A stretch of 64,000 nucleotides of DNA from Flavobacteriaceae bacterium PS02338 (GTDB lineage Bacteria > Bacteroidota > Bacteroidia > Sphingobacteriales > Sphingobacteriaceae), in NCBI GenBank assembly GCA_029959615.1, contig JASCOD010000003.1, positions 1-64,000 of the forward strand. The letters run 5' to 3'. The notes beneath the pieces are model-generated. The model did no database searches and was not told the origin of the DNA. It saw nothing but the letters and a program-made list of their open reading frames with translations. Within the stretch, counting starts at the first letter, position 1. Every line of letters begins with the position of its first letter. The position numbers and the translations under genes are program-made. Below are positions 17,055 through 27,286 of the stretch, piece after piece.

Positions 17055-20000
17055 ATGAAACCTGGATATATTTTTTATTCATTGATGTTTCTGTTGAACT
17101 GTTGCTCTGCCATTGTATTTGCGCAGGGCAGTAAGGTTGTCAGTAGTGGCGCCGTAACTGTTTCATCAGGACATATTATCAATGCTACGGGACTTGCAAC
17201 ATTTACCACAGCACAGCAAGACGAAAACCTGGATGTTTTGATTGCACACATGCCTAAAGTTAAGCTCAAAGACTTATTTAGCATCGCTGTAGATCGCACT
17301 GGAGGCATTAAAGGTACAGTACAATCTGGCGGAAGTATCACATTAAACGTATACGGATTGGATATGAACTCCGATCAATTTGGGTATACCAAATCGGTAA
17401 AGCGTGGAAAGCTGATTTACTATTCAAAGATTACCAAAAACAGCCCCAATGCGTTTACGTCTGATGCGAAAAGTTACCCGCTTACAGAAGGTACAAAGCT
17501 AGTGGTAAATGCCAACAATATGCAGGCGCTCCTGCAACAGCAAATTAAATTCAATGGAAATCAAGGTGCTATTGCCACTAAACCGAATTTGTTAGCAGCA
17601 GGAATTGCTGGTTTACAAGCTAACAGTAATTTAAAAACCTCATTATACAATCATGTATTTGAAAAAGGATTTTGGGACGAACTGCCGGTAATTATCGAGA
17701 TTATCATTGATCGGGCAAACCTTGATATGGTGAAGATACCGGGCATAGGGGAGTTTGATATGGCAGCCTATCTCAGACTCGATGCAAAGGGTAGAAGCAA
17801 GCGAGATTTGGATGTGCCTGCCGAGGCTACTGTGGAAGTGTATGTAAATAACGATACCAAGCCACGAGCTATTTTTACTAAGCTCAACGTAGATGCCAAA
17901 GTGTTAGATTTGAGATTGGGCGATCGAATTAAGGTATTGGTGAAGGAAAAGGATGGGGCGAGTTATTTAAAATCAAATAACCCTTCTATTGTTGGGGTGG
18001 CCTCTACTTGGATAGCCCGTTTTAGCAACGATTTGCAGTATTATCTTTCACCTTCCATTACTCCTGGAGAGTACAAGCCATGGATAGGATTTGATACTCG
18101 AGTGCATTTCTTGATGATGCGCAGATATCCCAAAAATTGGAAGCTTAAAGAAGACGATTGGGTTGCAGAGAATGGGGGCAAGAGTTTTAGCTGGACGGCG
18201 CAAACGATTACCGATATTAGCCTTTCCGAAAAGTATACCCCAGAATATAAATGGCCTAAATATAATGAAGCCAAAGACAAACAGCGACACAGTCAGAAAG
18301 AGGGTTTGAACATGGAGATTCTGAATAGCTGGAAAGCGAATACTACAGACTTTATTTCATACAATGGCACAAAATACCAGCTGGGTGGTGACCCCGATGA
18401 GCTGACTTATTTGCAAAGCCAGACACATGTGGTGGAATCTACTCCTGAAAAACCAGTGTTACGAGTAAAACATGAGGAATGGAAAAATGTGCCGGCAATG
18501 GAAGGATTGCCTGAGTTCAATGGTTTGCGAGGTTATCCTTCAAAAGGTTTTCCGGTAAATGATATGGTAACTGCTTACCGTCAGCAAAAAAATGCACTAA
18601 ATGGATTCGGTAAGGTAGATTATTACCGAGGTGTTGAGATAATGGACAAAGGTACCAACAACGCTAACCCAGACGGAAACGGAACGGGTGCCGTTAAAGG
18701 ACCTGGAATGATCATTATCGATGTTAACGGCGAGGAGATTAAGTTCAGAGTTGAGGTAAAAGCACCTTTGACCAATATTGCGGCTAAGGGTTTTTACGGC
18801 AGCATTAAGGGAACCAAATGGCCTTCTTCTTATGAAAATAATGTACCCTATACCTTAACTGGATTAAATGGACTAAAAGCTGCTGATTATGGCAAATACG
18901 CATTGGTTTATTCTAGGCAAGATGAACAAGGAGATGTGATCGATTCGGTAATGAAGCTAAATGCAAATGGCTTTAATGCCGCAAAAGGCGAGTTCACTGC
19001 AATTATCAAAAATACCGGTATTGCACCTTACGCATCTGTAACCGCCTATTACTATCCTGATCCCGTAAAAAGGCCAGGAGATTCGGTGATGATTGGGGGG
19101 AAGGAATTAAAATTGATTAATCTGCGCTTTTGTGGTATCACGGGAAAGATGAAATATTCAACGTATTATGAAAAAGATTTTGCTGATGATATCCAGGAAG
19201 GTACTGGATTTGGGATGGCTATTTTTGCGGAGGATTTCCGTACGAAAAAGTACGGGCGATTTGTAGAAGCTTCGTCTCGATCAGATGGCAGGACGCTGTA
19301 CCGTTCGCGGTATAACCGAACCTATGTGGTAGAGGTGGGCGGAACCTATGGCTTCCAATCTTACGATGCTGATCCACATAATTTTCCTAATAAGCTATTG
19401 AAGGACGGGACTAATGAAACTGAGTGGTATCTGTCGGCTAAAAGCGAGGCCAATAAAGTCACTTATGGTGCATTAGATGGTTCTTCGCCCGAAACTAATA
19501 TGCCAGACAATGATCCTTTTCTGAAGAAACGCTATCTGCAATATTATCTTACGCCATCTTCTCAAAATGAAGCTACTTCCTCTTCAATTGGCAACCAGCT
19601 TAGGCCAGTAACAGAAAATTGCAGCCTTAACGAGATGAAGTATAAGTTTAACACACCTGGTGAATATGATTTGGAAGTTCGATATCGCGGTGCTACTAAG
19701 GTAAGGCACAAGATTATAGTGGTTGAATATAATAATAATTCATATTGGCAGCTTGGCAAAAATAATGAGGCTGTAGGTAAGGTAAAATTTAGGCCATTGA
19801 GTGAAAATGAGAAGAGGTGGCTTAGTTTAACGAATGAACAGGCCGATAAATTGATTGTCTCCGAAGTGGCCGATATCTACAGTGGCTATAAATACTTGAT
19901 AGGTGCACGGTCGAATAATGGGCAGTATCCCAATGGAAATAAATATGAAGATAACAGATGGGCATTTTTTAAAGATTACAACGACCAGTATAGATGGTGG

Positions 20001-23000
20001 CAAAGAGATCCTTCAACGGATGAGTCAAAAGAGCTTGTTCATGCAGAGTCAAGTTGGGTTTCTAATTTCTTGTATCGGTATAAAGATGAGCTTTATAAAC
20101 AGTGGTTTCCAACTACGCCTTGGACACTCCATTTTTCAAGTACTTGGAAGGAAGGCCCACCTTACGTAGCTAACAAGTTTGTAACCAAATTAGAGGGCGA
20201 AAGTGAATTGACTAACCCGGCGGTTATGAATGTTTTAGATCCGATTTTTAATGCCAAAACAACCTCGAACTGGCAACACTTAATGCCTTTTATCTCCTTT
20301 ACTGATTTTCATGGTTATCGGATGCGGTATAACCCTAAAGCATTTTTTAACCTGCAGGCAATTTTTGATACCAAGCATGGTGCCTTTTCAGGTAACCCCT
20401 ACTTGTCGGAACTACCAGAAAATTCAGCGCCTGATATCAGCGATGAGTTTAAGGATTTGCAGGAATTTTATTATAATTTAGACAACAACCGTATACTGAT
20501 TACTGAAAAGCCTGCGAAAGAAATGGAATATCTGGCGTTTAATACCAAGACTCCAGCAATGGCGGAAAATGTTTTTAATGGTTCAAATTACATTGCCAAA
20601 GCGGTATACGATGCTCCGAAGCAGGAAATTGTAAAGGGGGCTGATGTGAGCTGGATTACGGAAATGCTCTCTGAAGTGAAAGACCCAGCGAAGGCACGCA
20701 AACCTTGGGAGTTTTATGATCAGCTCGGTCAGAAAAAGGATCTTTACACCATTCTGAACGGTCTGGGTATTGATGCCATTCGCTTTAGGGTTTGGGTAAA
20801 TGAGACGGGCTTAAACAACTACAATGATGTAATTAATAAAATTAAGAATGCTAAAAAATCAGGTATTAAACGCTTTTTAATTGATTTCCATTATAGCGAT
20901 TATTTTGCAGATCCTGAGCACCAGAGCAAGCCAAAAGCTTGGTTAGGTTTAAGCGTTGCACAGTTAGAAACAGAAATTGCTAAGCACACCACTAAGGTGC
21001 TTACCGAAATCAAAAATCAGACGGGTGTAGTACCTGAATGGGTGCAGGTGGGTAACGAAATTAACGATGGCATGTTATGGCCGGAAGGCTTTGAGCCTTG
21101 GCAATTTAACTCTTATAAATATGCAGGGCAGGATAAGGCGAAAAAGAAAGAAGAATCGCTGGAAAAAACTAACGCTGCCGATCCATTGAACGGAAGTATT
21201 AAAAAACAACCACTAAATTTAGTGAAGTTTATCAAGGCTGGTAGTAAAGCGGTGAGGGATTTTGATAGTAAAATCAAGATTATCCTACATGTAACGGAGG
21301 TGAATGATGATCCAGTAGCGGAGTTTGACAGGGTGTTTAGTACCATTTTGAATGAGCCTAATAAAAATGACAACAATAAGCTATCCAGTTCTGAATACGA
21401 TATTATTGGACAATCCATTTATCCTACGCCGTATAACTGGAAAACGGTTAACGACAGGGCTATCAAAAACCTTACTGCACTAGCAAAAAAATATGACAAG
21501 CAGTTTATGTTTTGTGAAGCAGGTAATTGGGAAAGCGATCCTCAAATTACACAGGAATTCATTAATGACCTGATCGTACAGATGAAATATGGGTCGAATT
21601 CTCGTGGTTTGGGTGTGTTTTATTGGGAACCTCAATCTTCTACGCCGGTGGTAATAGATGATGCTAAATATCAGTATCCGAACTTACAGCCTTATCAAGT
21701 AGCATGGAGTAAGATTAACAGATGGCCAGCTTACGAGGCAGAACGCTCTGAAATTGACTTGAAAGAGGAGCGGGGACCTGGCGATCCACCACTTAAACTT
21801 CATGACGGCTATGGCAAAGGAGCTTTTGTGCCTTTTGGTCCAGTTTATACTATTGAAGACAAGAATAAGGGACTTCCATTTATTCCGAAAGCTACACCAT
21901 CTGCGGCTTTACAAGCATTTGCTACTGGCCGCCCACCTCTGGATACGCTAAAAATTATCAATGATAATTACGACGGCTATCCTGCGTCTGCTAAGGTGGC
22001 CGTAAAAACAACAGGTGCAACTGAAAAATATAACTTCATGCCAAAGGATGTGATTAAGCTGGTTTGGAATCCCGTTAAGAAGAAGTATCTCACGATGAGT
22101 GGCTTGGAAGTAAAATATGTGGATTTAAATGACGGTGTATCTGGTAATGACATCTGGGTAAACGATGGAACTAATATTTATTATAAGAGCTTTAAGGAAA
22201 GCGCTACATGGACGTTAGTATTAGGGCACCATATCGGTGTACCTGCTCAGTTTAATTCTATAACCGATGGCAATGGTTGGCATCGTACAGAGGACGATAA
22301 AGGTCCACTTGATATCGAATGCTTTAGTCAGAATGGAGTGGGTTATTTTGTCATTAAGAAAACCGGAACAAAGGGCGACTTGTTAGTGCCTGAAAAGCCG
22401 TTTAGAAAGTTAACGCTTTCGCTTAATGATGAAGCTTGGCCGTATCCACAAAGTGCGAAAATCCGTATCTATTCTACTAATATTTCAAATAAAGAAAAAA
22501 GTGATGTAGCTATTTTTGAGAATGGTAGTAAAATCAATTTTTATTGGGACTACATCAGGAAAAAATTCTTAACTGAAATTGGTGAGGTATTAACTGGTGT
22601 TGATTTGAATGATGAAAAATCGGATGGAAATACGATAACCTTTAATGCTGATTCAATTTACTATGTCCCTTACGAGGATAGTAAGCGATTGAATCTAATT
22701 GAGAAAATTGCTCATGAGAATTTGGAAACTCAATTTCATAAGGTAATAGATGAGGGAGGCCTCCATAGATCGGAAGGTTTGTTAACTGCATTTACGATGG
22801 AGGCCAGTGGAGCTAATAATACCATGACTATTGAAGTGAGACAGAAAAGTTATGCTAAGGATTTTGAGAAGGATCCTAAATTTGAAGAACCATTTACCAG
22901 AATAAGAATTGTGAATAAGAATTATTTTAAGGGGGCTTTTAGTGATGATATAGAGGCTCTTACATTTGGTTCGCCTTTAAGATCCAGATTTTTCGATTTT

Positions 23001-23636
23001 TTTAACAATTCATTTCTAGAACTCAAATGGGATACAAAAAGTAAGCGTTATGTTTATCCTTCTGGAATTTATGGAATTACTGTAGATATGTTAAGTTTTG
23101 AAGGAGAGTATTGGAAGAATGTTTTTGTTTTGACGAATAAAACTATTTCATTCCATCTAGAACGAAATATTTCAAAAGTAGATCTTGTAGATATTGAAAA
23201 TCAACGTGTTTTAACCAGCAAATATAGCGTTCCATCAATTTTAAAAAATGTGAAAGCACTGATTACGACAGAGGTGGTAAATAATGTACTTTACATTTAC
23301 ATAGAACCAGATGTTGCTACTCCAAAAGATAAAACTATAGCAGCTGTTGATCAACAAAAAGCGATTAGTAAACAGTTACTATCTTCAACAATGGCGCCTA
23401 GCGAGATTACAGTTTACCCTAATCCTGCTAAGGAATACGTCAATATCGATGTGCCTGAAAAATACGTTGGCGGTGTTTTGGTGCTTAGTAGTTTAACGGG
23501 TAAGATTTATCGAGGTAAGATAGATCATACGGCCCTTAAACTCAATACCACTAAATTAATTCCGGGGCTTTATTTTGTTAAAGTAAGTACACCTTCGGGA
23601 GAGTCGGAGGTTCGTAAGGTGATCATTGTAAATTAA
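17055..23636 (+). CDS. Giant secreted protein with GH53 (endo-beta-1,4-galactanase) domain and T9SS type-A sorting domain
   Basis: 2193 residues with signal peptide (residues 1-24). Residues about 1193-1550 match glycoside hydrolase family 53: GADVSWITEM, IDAIRFRVWVN, FLIDFHYSDYFADPEHQ, WVQVGNEINDGMLW (acid/base Glu1335), FMFCEAGNW (nucleophile Glu1488) and GVFYWEPQ. GH53 enzymes cut beta-1,4-galactan of pectin side chains. The 1190 residues before it match no family I recognise. After it come three related modules of about 150 residues starting near 1632, 1786 and 1950 (YPASAKVAV; YPQSAKIRI; a diverged third), each with a W/Y-rich strand and a V-D-L-N-D motif. The end (2116-2193; ITVYPNPAKEYVNID ... 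GLYFVKVSTPSGE) is a Por-secretion type-A signal. GH53 enzymes are usually 350-450 residues, so this is exceptionally large. Confidence 0.88.
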   Translation: MKPGYIFYSLMFLLNCCSAIVFAQGSKVVSSGAVTVSSGHIINATGLATFTTAQQDENLDVLIAHMPKVKLKDLFSIAVDRTGGIKGTVQSGGSITLNVYGLDMNSDQFGYTKSVKRGKLIYYSKITKNSPNAFTSDAKSYPLTEGTKLVVNANNMQALLQQQIKFNGNQGAIATKPNLLAAGIAGLQANSNLKTSLYNHVFEKGFWDELPVIIEIIIDRANLDMVKIPGIGEFDMAAYLRLDAKGRSKRDLDVPAEATVEVYVNNDTKPRAIFTKLNVDAKVLDLRLGDRIKVLVKEKDGASYLKSNNPSIVGVASTWIARFSNDLQYYLSPSITPGEYKPWIGFDTRVHFLMMRRYPKNWKLKEDDWVAENGGKSFSWTAQTITDISLSEKYTPEYKWPKYNEAKDKQRHSQKEGLNMEILNSWKANTTDFISYNGTKYQLGGDPDELTYLQSQTHVVESTPEKPVLRVKHEEWKNVPAMEGLPEFNGLRGYPSKGFPVNDMVTAYRQQKNALNGFGKVDYYRGVEIMDKGTNNANPDGNGTGAVKGPGMIIIDVNGEEIKFRVEVKAPLTNIAAKGFYGSIKGTKWPSSYENNVPYTLTGLNGLKAADYGKYALVYSRQDEQGDVIDSVMKLNANGFNAAKGEFTAIIKNTGIAPYASVTAYYYPDPVKRPGDSVMIGGKELKLINLRFCGITGKMKYSTYYEKDFADDIQEGTGFGMAIFAEDFRTKKYGRFVEASSRSDGRTLYRSRYNRTYVVEVGGTYGFQSYDADPHNFPNKLLKDGTNETEWYLSAKSEANKVTYGALDGSSPETNMPDNDPFLKKRYLQYYLTPSSQNEATSSSIGNQLRPVTENCSLNEMKYKFNTPGEYDLEVRYRGATKVRHKIIVVEYNNNSYWQLGKNNEAVGKVKFRPLSENEKRWLSLTNEQADKLIVSEVADIYSGYKYLIGARSNNGQYPNGNKYEDNRWAFFKDYNDQYRWWQRDPSTDESKELVHAESSWVSNFLYRYKDELYKQWFPTTPWTLHFSSTWKEGPPYVANKFVTKLEGESELTNPAVMNVLDPIFNAKTTSNWQHLMPFISFTDFHGYRMRYNPKAFFNLQAIFDTKHGAFSGNPYLSELPENSAPDISDEFKDLQEFYYNLDNNRILITEKPAKEMEYLAFNTKTPAMAENVFNGSNYIAKAVYDAPKQEIVKGADVSWITEMLSEVKDPAKARKPWEFYDQLGQKKDLYTILNGLGIDAIRFRVWVNETGLNNYNDVINKIKNAKKSGIKRFLIDFHYSDYFADPEHQSKPKAWLGLSVAQLETEIAKHTTKVLTEIKNQTGVVPEWVQVGNEINDGMLWPEGFEPWQFNSYKYAGQDKAKKKEESLEKTNAADPLNGSIKKQPLNLVKFIKAGSKAVRDFDSKIKIILHVTEVNDDPVAEFDRVFSTILNEPNKNDNNKLSSSEYDIIGQSIYPTPYNWKTVNDRAIKNLTALAKKYDKQFMFCEAGNWESDPQITQEFINDLIVQMKYGSNSRGLGVFYWEPQSSTPVVIDDAKYQYPNLQPYQVAWSKINRWPAYEAERSEIDLKEERGPGDPPLKLHDGYGKGAFVPFGPVYTIEDKNKGLPFIPKATPSAALQAFATGRPPLDTLKIINDNYDGYPASAKVAVKTTGATEKYNFMPKDVIKLVWNPVKKKYLTMSGLEVKYVDLNDGVSGNDIWVNDGTNIYYKSFKESATWTLVLGHHIGVPAQFNSITDGNGWHRTEDDKGPLDIECFSQNGVGYFVIKKTGTKGDLLVPEKPFRKLTLSLNDEAWPYPQSAKIRIYSTNISNKEKSDVAIFENGSKINFYWDYIRKKFLTEIGEVLTGVDLNDEKSDGNTITFNADSIYYVPYEDSKRLNLIEKIAHENLETQFHKVIDEGGLHRSEGLLTAFTMEASGANNTMTIEVRQKSYAKDFEKDPKFEEPFTRIRIVNKNYFKGAFSDDIEALTFGSPLRSRFFDFFNNSFLELKWDTKSKRYVYPSGIYGITVDMLSFEGEYWKNVFVLTNKTISFHLERNISKVDLVDIENQRVLTSKYSVPSILKNVKALITTEVVNNVLYIYIEPDVATPKDKTIAAVDQQKAISKQLLSSTMAPSEITVYPNPAKEYVNIDVPEKYVGGVLVLSSLTGKIYRGKIDHTALKLNTTKLIPGLYFVKVSTPSGESEVRKVIIVN

Positions 23637-23655
23637 TTATTCCTTTTATTGCAAC

Positions 23656-23690
23656 AAAAGGCTGTACTTTAAAAAAGTGCAGCCTTTGTC
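23656..23690 (+). terminator. Terminator-like hairpin after the GH53 gene
   Basis: AAAGGCTGTACTTT and AAGTGCAGCCTTT form a strong stem with one G-U type mismatch and a short A-rich loop, 20 bp after the stop codon. The T-tract is weak. A diverged copy lies about 200 bp downstream. Confidence 0.6.
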
Positions 23691-24037
23691 GTTTATATTA
23701 GGTATTACCTGGCTCATATTGCGCTGCCAAACGTTATACCTATCAGTAGCGAGACGAATACCACACAGTGCTAAGTATAGCGAATCTTAGAATAGGTGAA
23801 ATTTTAAGAATAATTATTTAAATCGTATTACGATCCCAGATTAAATCTGGGATGACGGTTTTGGGAAAGCAACTGCTGTACTTTAAAAAGTGGAGCTTTT
23901 GTTGTTAATAGCATGAATTGGTTAGAATCTGTGATGATGATTTGAGAAAATGTAGTGATAAACTTATAACCTACAACCTGCATAACGTTCAACCAACTAA
24001 AAAACCAAAAAACCAACCAACTAACCAACCAAAACCT

Positions 24038-24045
24038 TATTTTTG
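24038..24045 (+). promoter_or_regulatory. Bacteroidota -7 box before valS
   Basis: TATTTTTG matches TAnnTTTG and lies 25 bp before the valS ATG. No TTTG is found at the expected -33 position, so the call rests on one box. Confidence 0.45.
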
Positions 24046-24069
24046 CATCAAATTTTTTGACCTATATTA

Positions 24070-26694
24070 ATGAGCACAGCTACAAAATACAATCCACAAG
24101 AAACTGAAGACAAATGGTACAGCTATTGGTTGGAGAAGCGTTTTTTCCACTCAGAGCCAGATGAGCGTGAACCTTATACAATTGTAATTCCTCCACCAAA
24201 TGTAACTGGGGTCTTGCACATGGGGCACATGCTTAACAATACCATTCAGGATGTGTTGATTCGTAAAGCTCGTATGCAGGGCAAAAATGCTTGCTGGGTA
24301 CCTGGTACTGATCATGCTTCTATTGCTACCGAGGCAAAGGTTGTGGCCATGCTAAAGGAACAGGGCATCAATAAAAAAGACCTTTCTCGTGAAGAGTTCT
24401 TGAAATATGCCTGGGAGTGGAAAGAGAAGTACGGTGGCATTATTTTAGAACAGTTGAAGAAATTGGGTGCCAGTTGTGATTGGGAAAGAACCCGTTTTAC
24501 GATGGAAGAAGACCTGTCTGACGCTGTAATTGATAGTTTTATACACCTATACAAAAAAGGCTTGATTTACCGTGGTTACCGTATGGTAAACTGGGATCCG
24601 CAGGGTAAAACGTCTATTTCTGACGAAGAGGTAATCCGCAAGGAAGTAAATTCAAAGCTGTATTATATCAAGTACTTTGTGGCTACTGATGCTAGTCAAT
24701 ACGTAACTATAGCAACTACTCGTCCGGAAACGATTATGGCCGATGCGGCGATTTTCGTTAATCCTAATGACGAGCGCTTTAAGCATTTGGTAGGTAAGAA
24801 GGTGCTGATCCCGTTAATTAACCGCGAAATTGAGGTAATGACGGATGAGTACGTGGATATGGAGTTTGGAACGGGTTGCTTAAAGGTAACGCCAGCACAT
24901 GATACCAATGACTACGAACTAGGTTTGAAATATAACTTGACGCCTTTCTTAGATATTTTAGATGACGATGCGAAACTGAACGAAAAAGCGGAAATTTTAG
25001 TTGGCGAAGATCGTTTTGTGGCTCGTAAGAAAATTGCCAAAATGCTTGAAGAGGCTGGTAATTTGGAAAAGGTAGAAGATTATAAATCGCAGGTGGGTTT
25101 TTCTGAACGTACAGATGCGGTAATTGAGCCTAAAGTATCGTTACAGTGGTTTGTGAAAATGAAAGAGTTTGCACAACCTGCTTTAGATGATGTGGTAAAT
25201 GGGGAAGTAAACTTAATTCCAAACAAGTTTGAAAATACCTATCGCCACTGGATGGAGAATGTTCGCGATTGGAATATTTCTCGTCAGTTATGGTGGGGTC
25301 AGCGTATTCCGGCTTGGTATTTACCAGACGAAACGTTTGTAATTGCGAAGACTAGAGAAGAGGCTTTTGAGGAAGCTCAATTGAAAAATCCAGATTTACA
25401 ACCTTCAGACCTGAAACAGGATGAAGATGTAATGGATACTTGGTTCTCGTCTTGGTTATGGCCAATTTCTGTTTTCGATGGTTTTAAAAACCCTGATAAC
25501 AAAGATTTCAATTACTACTACCCAACTAATGATTTGGTAACTGCTCCAGAGATTTTGTTCTTCTGGGTGGCACGTATGATTATGGCTGGTCGTGAGTTTA
25601 CGGGCAAAAAACCTTTCACTAACGTATATCTAACAGGTATTGTACGTGATAAGTTAGGCCGTAAAATGTCTAAATCTTTAGGTAACTCGCCAGATCCAAT
25701 TGGCTTAATTGAAAAGTACGGAGCAGATGGTGTGAGGGTAGGGATGTTAATGTCATCGCCTGCAGGTAACGATTTAATGTTTGATGAATCGTACTGTGAG
25801 CAGGGCAGAAACTTTGCTTCAAAGATTTGGAATGCTTTCCGTTTGGTAAAAGGATGGGAAACTGATGCAAGTTTAGCTAACCCCAACGAGCAGGCTATGG
25901 TTTGGTTCGAAAGTCGTTTTAGCGAAGCATTGGTAGAAATTGAACATAACTTTAAGCAATACCGTTTATCTGAGGCTTTAATGGCTACCTATAAATTGGT
26001 ATGGGACGATTTCTGCGCTTGGTACCTGGAAATGGTAAAGCCTGCTTATCAACAACCCGTTGATGCAGCTACCAAAGCAGCTACGGTGAAGTTTTTCGAT
26101 CAGATTTTAAGGTTATTGCATCCGTTTATGCCTTTCTTAACCGAAGAGCTTTATCATGATGAACTGTTTGGCGAACGTACTGAAATGGATTGTTGTATTG
26201 TTGCAGCTTATCCTGTAGTGGGTGCGGTAAACGATGGCTTATTGAAAGACGCAGAATTGGTTAAAGGCTTGGTGTCGGAAATTAGAAATGTGAGAAACAC
26301 TCGTCAAATCTCTCCTAAAGAGGCTTTGGAATTGAGCATTAAAGCGAATTCTGATGTGAATTATAACAACTGGTTAAACATTATTTATAAGTTGGCTAAC
26401 GTAAGTAAAGCTGATTTTGTAAGTGATAAACTTGTAGGTGCAGCTAGTTTTATGGTAGGTAAAGACGAGTTCTTTATTCCGTTAAGTCAGAATGTAGATG
26501 CAGATGCGGAGAAAGAACGTTTAGCTAAGGAACTGGAATATTTGCAAGGTTTCTTAAAATCCGTAGATGCTAAGTTGAGTAACGAACGTTTTGTGCAAAA
26601 TGCAAAACCGGAAATCATTGAAAACGAACGCAACAAAAAAGCAGACGCTGAATCGAAGATTGAGATTATAAAGGAAAGCTTGGCAGCGCTTTAA
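24070..26694 (+). CDS. valS: Valyl-tRNA synthetase
   Basis: 874 residues, normal for bacterial ValRS. It charges tRNA-Val in the cytoplasm. The class I signature is PPPNVTGVLHMGHMLNN (HIGH variant HMGH, about residue 55) and the second motif is GRKMSKSLGNSPDPIGL (KMSKS). The editing (CP1) domain lies between them (TTRPETIMADAAIFVNP; GTGCLKVTPAHDTNDYE). The C-terminal 70 residues form the ValRS coiled coil (EKERLAKELEYLQGFLKSVD). The gene stands alone, with its own -7 box upstream and a terminator 100 bp downstream. Confidence 0.98.
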   Translation: MSTATKYNPQETEDKWYSYWLEKRFFHSEPDEREPYTIVIPPPNVTGVLHMGHMLNNTIQDVLIRKARMQGKNACWVPGTDHASIATEAKVVAMLKEQGINKKDLSREEFLKYAWEWKEKYGGIILEQLKKLGASCDWERTRFTMEEDLSDAVIDSFIHLYKKGLIYRGYRMVNWDPQGKTSISDEEVIRKEVNSKLYYIKYFVATDASQYVTIATTRPETIMADAAIFVNPNDERFKHLVGKKVLIPLINREIEVMTDEYVDMEFGTGCLKVTPAHDTNDYELGLKYNLTPFLDILDDDAKLNEKAEILVGEDRFVARKKIAKMLEEAGNLEKVEDYKSQVGFSERTDAVIEPKVSLQWFVKMKEFAQPALDDVVNGEVNLIPNKFENTYRHWMENVRDWNISRQLWWGQRIPAWYLPDETFVIAKTREEAFEEAQLKNPDLQPSDLKQDEDVMDTWFSSWLWPISVFDGFKNPDNKDFNYYYPTNDLVTAPEILFFWVARMIMAGREFTGKKPFTNVYLTGIVRDKLGRKMSKSLGNSPDPIGLIEKYGADGVRVGMLMSSPAGNDLMFDESYCEQGRNFASKIWNAFRLVKGWETDASLANPNEQAMVWFESRFSEALVEIEHNFKQYRLSEALMATYKLVWDDFCAWYLEMVKPAYQQPVDAATKAATVKFFDQILRLLHPFMPFLTEELYHDELFGERTEMDCCIVAAYPVVGAVNDGLLKDAELVKGLVSEIRNVRNTRQISPKEALELSIKANSDVNYNNWLNIIYKLANVSKADFVSDKLVGAASFMVGKDEFFIPLSQNVDADAEKERLAKELEYLQGFLKSVDAKLSNERFVQNAKPEIIENERNKKADAESKIEIIKESLAAL

Positions 26695-26795
26695 GATGGT
26701 TTTAGTTACAAGTTGTGGGTTACGGGTTATAAGTAGTAAGTTATAAATTTTACGTTTCCTGTCTAGTTTTCTAATAGACATCATAAATTATCAAG

Positions 26796-26824
26796 CCTTT
26801 CAGTTATTACTGGAAGGTTTTTTT
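26796..26824 (+). terminator. Intrinsic terminator of valS
   Basis: CCTTTCAG and CTGGAAGG pair (with G-U pairs) around TTATTA, followed by seven T. Confidence 0.8.
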
Positions 26825-26869
26825 GTGCTATTGATTAGTGTAGTGGGATACCCATACAACTTTGCTATT

Positions 26870-27132
26870 TCTCTCCCTTCTAGGGAGAGATGGCGCAGCC
26901 AGCGAGGGTTTTACGTTATAGTTTTTTGATATATAACTAGGTAACGATATATTTTTAATTTAATCCTCTCTGCCCTTCGGGCATCTCTCTAGAAGGGAGA
27001 GAAAGTAGCGATATTTCGATATGAAACTATGCTAATCAGCATGGTATGTAAATGAGGTATGTAAATGACACAATGATATGCAACTTGCTAATTCTCTCCC
27101 TTTTAGGGAGAGATGGCGTAGCCAGAGAGGGT
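26870..27132. repeat. Three copies of the CCCTCTCT/GGGAGAGA dispersed repeat
   Basis: Copies at 26870-26910, 26964-27002 and 27093-27132 each combine a TCTCCCTT-AAGGGAGAGA hairpin with CCCTCTCTG-CCC/GGC-arm sequence. They occur in both orientations within 260 bp. Confidence 0.75.
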
Positions 27133-27286
27133 TTCATGTGTTTGAATTGCTTAAGCTTTCATCCTGCAGTGCTCGCAACCCGTAACTCACAACCCAAGCC
27201 CCTCCTGTATCAACCCTTTTACAAGTAAAACATCATTTTTAAAGCAAAACTTACGTTCTTTACAATAGTAAATAAGAACGCCAAGT

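Larger units (their letters stand above)
23637..24069. other. Intergenic region between GH53 gene and valS
   Basis: It holds a terminator-like hairpin (23656-23687), a degenerate second copy of that hairpin (about 23868-23906), the perfect palindrome ATCCCAGATT-A-AATCTGGGAT (23833-23853), a low-complexity CCAACCAA-type run just before valS, and a promoter -7 box. Confidence 0.6.
26695..27286. other. Intergenic region dense in repeats
   Basis: After valS: an A/T-rich run of GTTATAAGTAG-type words (26703-26757), similar to the insertion in the TPP riboswitch; the valS terminator (26796-26824); three copies of the CCCTCTCT/GGGAGAGA repeat (26870-26910, 26964-27002, 27093-27132); and a duplicated GGTATGTAAATGA-type word near 27040-27067. 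No coding sequence. Confidence 0.65.

Noticed and set aside
15259..18290. Long minus-strand open frames opposite the surface-protein and GH53 genes
   Set aside because: They are mirror frames of genes with clear domains and signal peptides on the plus strand.
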